From Synaphobranchus kaupii (taxonomy: Eukaryota > Chordata > Actinopteri > Anguilliformes > Synaphobranchidae), in assembly GCA_029718625.1 (NCBI GenBank), contig JAINUF010000032.1, positions 496,001 through 560,000 on the forward strand: a stretch of DNA of 64,000 nucleotides, written 5' to 3'. A program made the position numbers and the translations under genes. The notes under the pieces are model-generated. The model was given only the letters and a program-made list of their open reading frames with translations. It had not been told where the DNA came from and did not search any database. This document shows positions 47,451 to 64,000 of this stretch, piece by piece; within the stretch, counting starts at the first letter, position 1; each line of letters begins with the position of its first letter.

Positions 47451-48870
47451 TTTCATTTTTTGCCTCAAACATCTACACACAATAGCCAATAATGATGAAG
47501 TGAAAACAAGTTTTTAGAAAATATGCAAATTTATTTTACTGACAAAAATAGGTTATTTAGGGGTTACATATCTGTACACACCCTTAGCCTAATACTTGGT
47601 TGCTGCACCTTTGGCAGCGATTACAGCTTCAAGGCGTCTTGGGAAAGAAGCTACGAGCTTGGCACACTTGTTTCTGGACATTTTTGCCCATTCCTCTTGG
47701 CATATCCTTGCAAGCTCTGTAAGGTTGGATGGGGAGTGTCGGTACACAGCCATTTTCAACTCTTTCCACAGATGTTCAATTGGATTCAGGTCTGGGCTCT
47801 GGCTGGGCCACTCAAGGACATGCACAGACTTTCTCCGAAGCCACTCCTTTGTTCTCTTGGCTGTGTGCTTCGGGTCGTTGTCATGTTGGAAGGTAAACCT
47901 TCGCCCCAGTCTGAGGTCCAGAGCGCTCTGGAGCAGGTTTTCTTCAAGGATCTCGGTGTACTTAGCTGCATTCATCTTTTCCTCTATCAGGACTAGTCGC
48001 CCCGTTCCCGCTGCTGAAAAACATCCCCACATCATGATGCTGTCACCGCCATGCTTCACTGTAGGGATGGTATTAGCCAGGCGATGAGCGGTGCCTGGTT
48101 TCCTCCAGACGTGACGCTTGGTATTCAGGCCAAAAAGTTCAATTTTGGTTTCATCAGACCAGAGAATCTTGATTCTCATGGTTTGAGAGTCCTCTAGGAC
48201 TAGGTGCCTAATGGCAAACTCCAAGCGGACTGTGTCCCGGGTTCCTGCTCACCTCCCTGGCCAAGGCCCGTCTTCCCCGATTGCTCAGTTTGGCCAGGCG
48301 GCCAGGTCTAGGAAGATTATTGGTGATTCCAAACTTCTTCCATTTATGAATGATGGTGGCCACTGTGCTCTTTGGGACCTGTAAAGCTGCAGAGATTTTT
48401 CCATACCCTTCTCCAGATCCATGGCTTGACACAATCCTGCTTCTGAGGTCTGCAGATAATTCCTTTGACCCCATGGCTTGGAGTTTGCTCTGACATGCAC
48501 TGTCAACTGTGGGACCTTATATAGGCAGGTGTTGGCAATCCCCAATCATGTCCAATCAATTGAATTTATCACAGGTGGACTCCAATTAAGTTGTAGAAAC
48601 ATCTCAAGCAGTATCAGTGGAAACAAAATGCACCTCAGCTCACTTTTGGGTGTCATATCAAAGGGTGTGCACACTTGTGTACATATATTTTACATTTTGA
48701 TTTTTAATAAATTAGCACAAATGTCTAAAAACCAGTTTTCACTGTCATTATGGGCTATTTTGAGTAGAAGTTTGAGACAAAAAATGAACTCAATCTATTG
48801 TAGAATATGTCTGTAACGTAATAAAACGTGGAGAAGGTGAAAGGAGTGTGCAGACTTTCCGGCTTGACTG
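47451..48870 (-). mobile_element. Tc1-like DNA transposon, truncated at one end
   Basis: The right terminus (CTTGACTG followed by TA at 48871) is present. The left terminus lacks about the outer 80 bp: similarity to the inverse of the right end starts only at 'ttcattttttgcctcaaac'. It holds a minus-strand transposase pseudogene. It is inserted in the 47.3-49.4 kb element. Confidence 0.75.
47589..48474 (-). pseudogene. Tc1-like transposase, frameshifted and internally deleted
   Basis: The N-terminal part (48474-48208) has the paired-like helix-turn-helix (MGSKELSADLRSRIV, VPKSTVATIIHKW). The catalytic part (48224-47589) has the DDE residues in context: [32 protein letters not shown]. The two are in different frames, and the linker is shorter than the family norm by roughly 60 residues. 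The protein is not functional. Confidence 0.88.
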
Positions 48871-49664
48871 TAAATACACAGTTAAAGGCATTGTTATACC
48901 TCTAGGAAAAAAACGTCCAAAATGAAGCAGGGTCTTCCATTATTATCTCTACTTATGTGTGTCCCTGCCTCTGAAATACCATATGGGTGCAAAAAAATCA
49001 GTTTGTAATACCCTCAATATCACTCTCACTTTTTTCCAAAACAATGGCCTTATAAAAATAAAATAAGCATGCAGTACAGGCTTTTAATGGTTCAGTCATA
49101 CTGAGAACAGTATGTCTTCCATCCTACAAAGTTTGGTGAGGCTAGGAATAATACTTTTCAAGATATTAATGCCCAAACATGGCTTCCCAGATAAGGTGTT
49201 TTTGAGAGTGTAAAAATAAAAATAAAAATATAAAAACATTGGAATTGAACAAAAATATTTTACAGGCCTTAGTTTTGGGACCCAAACATTATACAGACAA
49301 ATTTTGAACAACATCTGAGACGGTGCTGCAACCACTTTCCTGGATTCTCTCTGATTTGACACGGAATGACCCAGGTATTAAACTGTAACCCCCTTTTAGC
49401 GACACTATCCATGATCCTCCACCTCAGTACTAGTAGAACACCGAAGAAGATACTTTGTAGTGGATGAATATATTCAGTCACTGAACTTATGAACCTTAAA
49501 ATATGTTTCTCATCATATCACACTGAACACCTTGCAATCACAAGTATTAAAAAATATTAAATTAAAACCCATGATTTTTTTTTTTGGTAATGTAAATTCA
49601 TAATTTTGGTTTCAAAGCCATTATTGAAAACAAACTTTGATGAACTAAAAAGTGTGAATAAAAC

Positions 49665-50016
49665 ATTTACTTCTTTGGGACATCAACCCATCCGGGCCTT
49701 CTTGATGTTTTTTTCTGGATGCAGCAGGATAATGCAGCATTTCGGTGCAAATATCGCTCCCAGGAGCCCAAAGCAGGAGGCCAGGATGGGGAATATCTCC
49801 AGGACAACTGTGTATTTCCCTAGGGAGCTGACATAAGGCGAGCGCAGAATAGGAGCATGCTGAAGGTGATGAACTTGGCCTCGTTGAAGTTGTCAGTCAG
49901 ATTCCTCGTCAGGAAGGCCAGCAGGAAGCTGATGGCTGCCAGCAGGCCGGTGTAGACAAGCAGGGCGCTGAACCCGTAGATGATCTTGGAGCAGGTGTTT
50001 TTGACAGTGGAGGGAC
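49665..50016 (-). pseudogene. OlfC/V2R exon 6 relic (locus E), A-type
   Basis: Minus strand: a piece of helix 5 ([21 protein letters not shown]), the [12 protein letters not shown] signature and a helix 7/tail segment. Small deletions remove [18 protein letters not shown] residues and the helix 6 end (FCA joined to RLMSAP), shifting the frame. The tail (HPEKN, MG) is like genes A and D rather than B. No other exons nearby. It lies tail-to-tail with locus C, mirroring the A/B arrangement. Confidence 0.88.
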
Positions 50017-50334
50017 CATAAGTCCATGGTTGATCTTTAGAGACGGACAGTAAAGATAATCTCAACAAACATTTTCAACGTACAAAAATTCTAAGTTACT
50101 CAAGCATACAAAGCACTGTATAATAGAATTAGCAAAATCTAGGCCTGCCCTTAAAACTATTGATATCAAAATGAGGCCAATTATAATTATTATAACAAAC
50201 AATATTGCCTATCTTAGCTCACACAAATTAAACAAGCGCTATTCCAAAGCAGTGCTACCTAATGTTTCCTAAATTATTTAATGTAAAGTTTTTTTCATCT
50301 TGGCATCTGAAGAGAATGTGGTCATTCAAACTTC

Positions 50335-50640
50335 ATGTGTCGTGAAAATGTTCGCAGATCAGATGTTATCAAATGGAGAGAATTATTCTTTGTGGGCATG
50401 GAGCATTCATGACGAAATTGGCAGGAAATAGAAGAAAAATTGCAAAAATAACCCAAGTTTGGGGCTTTATTGTGTGGATGTGTGAAGTTGTATCTGAATT
50501 CTGTGTGTTTACATGGTCAGAAGGTACAGAAGTTAACGTTCTTCAGGGCTGAGAGTAGGTGGTCATTGTGGTTACTTCTGCAGGAAACCCTGAAAAGTGG
50601 CAGATTATATAGGTATGGGGCATGCCCCACTAAGTACTCG
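50335..50640. repeat. Inverted copy of 31265-31570
   Basis: See 31265. Contains 'caaaaataacccaagtttgg' and 'ggtcattgtggttac'. No coding. Confidence 0.6.
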
Positions 50641-50939
50641 CCCCAGCTTAAGCATATTAGTCATGGCAGCTTCTTGCTCATAGCCGTTTATAGCAATTAT
50701 ATTTAAATAAATGATATACCATCAGAATGTTATATATACTTAGAGATTTAAAGAAATATAAACCACGTATGCATGGTGGGGGAATAGGACACCGGGCTAT
50801 TGACAGCACTGGCTGGGGGTGCCACCCGGTCACCGAGGATCTGTGCTCGTCCAGCCTGGAGTCGAGGAGGGAGAGCACCCCCATTAATTCTCATAAGAAT
50901 TAACTGCACTTCATTTGATACATGAAAAGGTACATTCCG

Positions 50940-51215
50940 TATCTACAATTCTGAGAAAGTGACAGAAAAAGAGAGACAGCCAGGGCAGGTGCGGTTGTGC
51001 AGCGAGGAGCAGGACTGCCATCTACAGGCCATTTTGTGTATTGTAGATGAGATCTCAGGAATTTTCCCTTCCTCTCAAAAGCACCTACAGGAGGTGAGGA
51101 CTCCACTCTGTCAGTAGTGCTGCTGAAACCCAGTGGGACTGTCATTGTACATGACATTAGCAGGAAGCTCTCATTCAATGGCACAGTCCGGCACTTAAGT
51201 TTTGGTTGTTGCGGA
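50940..51215 (+). promoter_or_regulatory. Conserved distal 5' block of gene D
   Basis: Counterpart of 6230-6500 upstream of gene A. The separation from the TATA box is about 550 bp larger than in A, owing to unrelated A/T-rich DNA at about 51240-51890. Confidence 0.45.
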
Positions 51216-51904
51216 CCCATGAAAAATAGCGAATGTTATGTGAGATAAGAGGTAATGGCAACGGAATGCTCAGAAATTTTCAGACTAATTTTGAATGTAA
51301 CACCTATAAAATGGTGTTGAATGCAATGGGCTTGTTATGATTTATGAATATGTGAAATTGATATCAACATATCAAATATATCTGAAACAAAAGCAAGTAG
51401 AAAAAACCTGTTTTTTTGTTACCATTCAAGGCTACCAAATTACACATGACCTCAGCAATTCATAGCTATATCCCGAAGTGTTGATTCGATTTGACTGAGA
51501 CTACATCATCAGTTGGGCTAAGCTATGGCTGTGTTCAGTTGTAGCCAATTCTATGCAGTAAAACTGACGATATTTCACTTTTTGTCGAACTGAAACTGTT
51601 TCTGCCATTATTGTGATCGCAAAGCGTAATGAAGGAGGCATTATGGTCATTATAAATGGCATTTAAAGCTTCTCACATTACATTATCAAGTGGAATTATA
51701 TTGATATGATGATCGAACAACAAAATCCAATAAAATAAATAAAAGAATGCAAAGTCTTTGTCAACTTTGTTTTCACAACATATGTTACACTAAGTGGAGT
51801 GGTGAAGAATCAGTCTGATCAGAATAGGGTTGACACCTGGGATTCCTTTAGTTGAGCTCAATATTAAAAAATGAGCTTTAATCCAAACGTCATCCAAGTG
51901 AGCG

Positions 51905-52016
51905 GAGAACCACCCCATTGGTTCCCAGCAGTTTTCTTCAGAAGGGTTAAAGCCTGGCACAATGTGACTGAAGGCATCGGGTCTCCAGAGGGACCAGGGC
52001 TGTGTACTCTATAAAA
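51905..52016 (+). promoter_or_regulatory. Proximal promoter of gene D with TATA box
   Basis: TATAAAA at 52010-52016, 51 bp before the ATG, the same spacing as in gene A. The preceding 100 bp is nearly identical to the gene A promoter. Confidence 0.7.
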
Positions 52017-52066
52017 GCATGTGACGTGGATGTCAGGCAGTGAAGTGGGGGACGTCTGTAGCAGGG

Positions 52067-60647
<8,581 letters not shown>

Positions 60648-60747
60648 ATGTTTTATTGACACTTAATTTAATCAAAGTTGAATCTATTTAAAATATGGCT
60701 TTGGAACTGAAATTTTGTTAATGACATTCATTTACCTTAACTTAAAA

Positions 60748-60753
60748 AATAAA
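60748..60753 (+). terminator. Candidate poly(A) signal of gene D
   Basis: AATAAA about 100 bp after the stop, at a place comparable with 22251 in gene A. Two more AATAAA hexamers overlap the last codons and stop (60639-60648). Confidence 0.5.
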
Positions 60754-60759
60754 GATTCA

Positions 60760-61465
60760 TCATGAATTTTAACTGTGTATTCCTTTATTAGATTGAAACA
60801 CGTTCTATGGTGAGAAACAAACTTTAAGGATCATAAGTTCAGAGACTGTGAAATTATTCATCCTTTCCAAAGTATCTTCTTTGGAGTGCTATTAGTACTG
60901 AGAAGTGGAGGATCCATGGCAGTTTGTATGAAAGTGTGTGTCACTAAAAGCGTTGTGTCCTGAAGGAACGGATCTCTTCCTGTTGAACTGCTTGCAGTTT
61001 AATACATGCACATTCACATATTGTTGTTCAACCAGCAAAAACATCCCCTTGACCGCCAAAACATACATTTCCTTTTGTTGATACACACTCTATAGTTGCA
61101 GAAGTTTTTATTAAGGGTGAAGAAATCCAGGCAAATTATATGAATACGAAATCATATTTTCTACCTATTATAACAATTGTTTAAAGTGGGGGTTCCCAAA
61201 CTGGGGTCCGTGGTTGAGGTTGAGTCGTGTTTCTCCTGTGAGCACATAGTTCCTATATTCATCGAATAGAAGCCAATATGCACATACTTTAAACATTTGT
61301 GTAAAAACCCCAGTGAAACCAATATTTTTTTAAAGTTTTAATTACTCCAAAATGTGCAAGTGAAAATATCATGACTAAAGTTCAGTTGGAGATCTCCATT
61401 CACCCTGCACCACGCAGGTACTTTTGGTTCGCAAATGAACAATTAAACATGTGAATAGGACAGTA
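60760..61465. other. 3' flank of gene D
   Basis: It resembles the 3' flanks of A and C in patches ('gcagaagtttttattaaggg' near 61097). No gene. Confidence 0.45.
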
Positions 61466-61466
61466 G

Positions 61467-61800
61467 CTAGGCTCTGATAAAAAAAACAAAAAACACAAAT
61501 GATTCTTGGAGCTCTTTGACCTGCCAGCAAGCTGGGCACAGGTAGCCTGCATGTGTCCCCAAAATTAACAATTGTAAAATGGAGCTTTGCCTTGGTAGAT
61601 CGTAAGGGTCACCGGTCCTTTCTTCATCACAGTCGTGCTGTATCTCTCTACCTTTTGGTTGCGTGTTCTTGGAAGCAGTTCCCATCTCCGTTTGTTCACA
61701 GTCCCAACCAAAGCAGTTTTCTTGTGGAGAAGACTCTCGGCGAGTTTGAGCGTGGTGAAAAAATTGTCCATCGTGATGTTTCCCCATTTGCTAGGGTATA
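61467..61800 (-). pseudogene. piggyBac (PGBD4-like) transposase fragment
   Basis: A minus-strand frame at 61771-61565 reads MDNFFTTLKLAESLLHKKTA and LVGTVNKRRWELLP, the signature around the third catalytic region of piggyBac DDE transposases. Only about 100 residues remain, frameshifted near 61565. A Tc1-type MITE begins immediately at 61803. Confidence 0.75.
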
Positions 61801-61802
61801 TA

Positions 61803-62092
61803 CAGTGGCTTGAGAAAGTATTCAGACCCCTTCACTTTTTGCACGCTTTATTGTGTTGTAGATTTAATTTTAAATGGATAAAATGTACATTTTTTCCCCA
61901 TCAATCTACACTCAATAACCCATAATGAAAAAGTGAAAACATGTTTTTAGACATTTTTGCTAATTTATTAAAAATCTAAAACTTAAATCTCTCCTTTACA
62001 TAAGTATTCATACCCTTTGCTTTAACATATTTTTAAAGTATCATATTTAATATTTTAAAATTTCTAAAAACATGTTCTAAAAAAAGCCACTG
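61803..62092. mobile_element. 290-bp Tc1-type MITE
   Basis: Starts CAGTGGCTTGAGAAAG and ends AAGCCACTG between TA dinucleotides (61801-61802, 62093-62094). The interior is Tc1 inverted-repeat sequence plus a short foldback-family piece ('ttttaaagtatcatattt'). Confidence 0.75.
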
Positions 62093-62098
62093 TATATA

Positions 62099-62345
62099 CA
62101 GTGAGCATTAAAATTCACTGGACAGTGACACATTTTTTGTTATTTTGGTCCTGTACTCTTAGCACTGAGTTTGAAAGGACAATGACAATGAAGTTGAAGT
62201 GCAGCTTTAATTTGAGGGTATTTTCATCAATATCGGATCAACCGTTTAGAAATTATAGAACCTTTGGTACATAGTCCCCCCCATTTTCGGGCATCAAAAA
62301 ATATTGGACAGTTTAACATAATAGAGAATAAAGTAATCATTTTTT
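62099..62345. mobile_element. Orphan Tc1-family terminal repeat
   Basis: Begins CAGTGAGCATTAAAATTC after TATA; contains 'ggacagtgacacatttttt' and 'gtacatagtcccccc', blocks common at fish Tc1 ends. It passes into the foldback-family piece at 62346 with no right end. Confidence 0.65.
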
Positions 62346-62645
62346 ATATTTGGTCGCACATCCTTTGCATGCCATGACTTCCTGATGTCTGTGACCCAAC
62401 AATATCAAAAAACTTTTCTGGTACTCTTACAAGCGATACTGACACTGCATTTGAATGGATCTCTATGGGAATTGGGGGGTGGGACTAGATTTAGCTGTAA
62501 ATTATGCTGGAACAGTATGGAATACATGATTGGAGAAATGGCCGTAAGTCATCAAGGGTCTGAGGTATCAATGAGCCTCAAACCACCAGTCTGCTGCCAG
62601 ATATGAAGTAGATATCGATGGATAACTTTAAGGGTTGTTTCTCAA
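62346..62645. repeat. Third copy of the foldback family, half only
   Basis: Matches one arm of 11122-12293 ('tttggtcgcacatcctttgc', 'ttacaagcgatac', 'ttggggggtggg') and ends shortly before the palindrome centre. More diverged than the other copies. Confidence 0.7.
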
Positions 62646-62799
62646 CATGAATACTGTAATTGGGACGGATACGACTATGGGGCCACCGTGGATCGGATTA
62701 TGCTGCTGTCCAGATACCTCGGAAACTTGTAATTACGACCTATCCGACCAGAAAAAATACAAAATACAAATACAATACTTTTTGCCTTAAGGGGCAAGG

Positions 62800-63420
62800 A
62801 CCTTAATCTTCGACATGATGGAAGAGACTCAAAGAGAAAGTCCAGGGGATGTGATCTTCTTTACTTTTTTAATTGTACGCTCCTCATACAGATGTTTCAG
62901 CAGTTTTTGTTGGTTCCCTATGATTTTAGTAGCCTGTACTGTCACCCTCTCCAGCTTCAGTTGCCTGATTTCACTTAATGAGCCCAACCAAGCTGTTAGT
63001 CTAAAGGTCAGCACTGACTCAAGGAAGCAGGTGTAAAATGCCTGTGGTACTGACTGGCTCACGTCCAAATTCCTCAGTTTCCCGAGGAAATACAGCCTTG
63101 ACTGACACTTTGCATGCATGCACTCGATGACAGTTTGCCTGAAAGGTCAGTTTATTATCATTGATGGTACCCAAATATCTGTACTCCTCCACTCTTTCAA
63201 CTGTTTTGGCTCCGATGGTAAGGGGCCTCAGCGGGGACGGCTCACGCCGGAAGTCAATGGAGATTTCTTTAGTCTTCTCCACATTCAAGTCCAAGAAATT
63301 GACTTCACTTCACACCACTGTTGGAACTGGCTGACAGCAGATTGAAGCTGGTCATCAGAGTTGGATGAGTCTACAATTACTGTATCTTCTGAGCACTTGA
63401 TCATTACTTTATCATTTCAC
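62800..63420 (-). pseudogene. LINE reverse transcriptase 3' fragment
   Basis: Minus strand: NVEKTKEISIDFRR and VERVEEYRYLGTI, typical of the late RT domain of non-LTR elements (Rex1/CR1-like), then a further 96-codon frame down to 62829. 5'-truncated and frameshifted. It differs from the L2-like fragments at 3.3 and 5.1 kb. Confidence 0.72.
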
Positions 63421-64000
63421 AGCTCTGGGTTGCCGAGTAGGGGGAAAGTGACATCATTCAAAATGGATGAATCTGTATTTTAATGGGAAATGCTTAACAA
63501 GATCTTGAAACACAATTTAATTTTGTGGCTGTTTCAATGTTTATGCATGCCCACATACGTCACTTGACAACGTGCACCCCCCCCCCCCCCCCCATGTTGA
63601 ATCAAAAATATATATATATTTAAAATATAACTGAAATTGTTCCTGAAAATATGAGCACTGCCGACGGATCCGTCTCGTTATCTGATTTCATAAAACGTGT
63701 TTGACCCATCCCCATTGCCATATGCGCTTGTGCGTGAACGGGCAAGCAAGAACTTGAACTGGCGTAGACTAAAGACTGGTTTTCACCAAAGCCAGTTAGC
63801 TAGCTATATAACGTTCACCCTTACTTTCCATTTTTCTTGTGTTAACATTAACAAAGTCTTGTCTGAAAACAAAGTAAGCTAATTTACCCTTGTATCTTAC
63901 AAGATTAGCTTTTCAGCATTTTTAAAAACTAATTTCTACACAACCTCACACAGGGCATTTTCTAAAATAAAATGTTTTATTTATGAACATTTCGGAGAAG
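63421..64000. other. Intergenic DNA
   Basis: Contains a poly-C run (about 63575-63593) and a short AT dinucleotide tract. No gene recognised. Confidence 0.4.

Larger units (their letters stand above)
47311..49374. mobile_element. Inverted-repeat element split by a Tc1 copy
   Basis: 47311-47445 and 49246-49374 are inverted copies of each other ('gggtcattc', 'gtcaaatcaga', 'gttgcagcaccgtctcagat'). They form the outer ends of a DNA element of unknown family. A Tc1-like element occupies its interior. The segment 48873-49245 has no recognisable coding. Confidence 0.65.

Noticed and set aside
47596..48087. 163-codon plus-strand ORF
   Set aside because: It is the opposite-strand shadow of the Tc1 transposase, whose motifs are on the minus strand.

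Overview
The window is from a vertebrate nuclear genome, almost certainly a teleost fish. It has phased GT-AG introns, AATAAA poly(A) signals, fish-type Tc1/mariner, hAT, piggyBac and Ty3/gypsy elements, L2-like LINE tails and tRNA-related SINE-like repeats. It lies inside a cluster of OlfC (V2R-like) olfactory receptors, the class C GPCRs that detect amino acids and related odorants in fish. Species cannot be told from the sequence.

There are five receptor loci. Gene A (+, 6801-22112, 855 aa) and gene D (+, 52067-60647, 856 aa) are complete six-exon paralogues with the classic V2R exon pattern (212/292/801-804/228/124/911 bp). Gene B (-, 23513-29316, 851 aa if spliced conventionally) belongs to a second subfamily; all its exons are open, but its exon 3 donor reads GA instead of GT. 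Locus C (+, 42095-46834) is a B-type pseudogene without exons 4 and 5 and with a 2-bp frameshift in the 7TM exon. Locus E (-, about 49665-50016) is a small A-type exon 6 relic. The order A> <B  C> <E  D> fits an A-B block that was duplicated in inverted orientation, plus a direct copy of A (gene D).

Layout: 1-6.2 kb holds dispersed repeats, a TTAA-flanked element containing a LINE fragment, and a duplicated intergenic block. 6.2-22.1 kb is gene A; its introns hold a hAT MITE, a 1.17-kb Tc1-type foldback element, a decayed Ty3/gypsy element, a SINE-like repeat and a solo LTR. 23.5-29.3 kb is gene B. 29.3-42.1 kb is the head-to-head interval between B and C and is mostly mobile DNA: a tandem 1.04-kb LTR-retroelement-like duplication with a covarying hairpin, a 1.6-kb hAT element built on palindromic repeats, and a 2.8-kb foldback. 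42.1-50 kb holds pseudogene C, a Tc1 copy nested in another element, and relic E. 50.3-60.7 kb is gene D with its conserved 5' block, a piggyBac-type MITE in intron 1 and a Sleeping Beauty-like Tc1 copy in intron 2. 60.7-64 kb holds piggyBac, Tc1 and LINE remnants.

The receptors share one architecture: signal peptide, bilobed Venus-flytrap ligand domain (exons 1-4), nine-cysteine linker (exon 5 and start of exon 6) and a seven-helix domain (exon 6). Each would be expressed independently in microvillous olfactory neurons. No previously unknown protein system was found. The most unusual signals are structural: the paired hairpins with compensatory changes at 33.6 and 34.65 kb, the large foldbacks, and paralogous empty sites that date insertions inside receptor introns.
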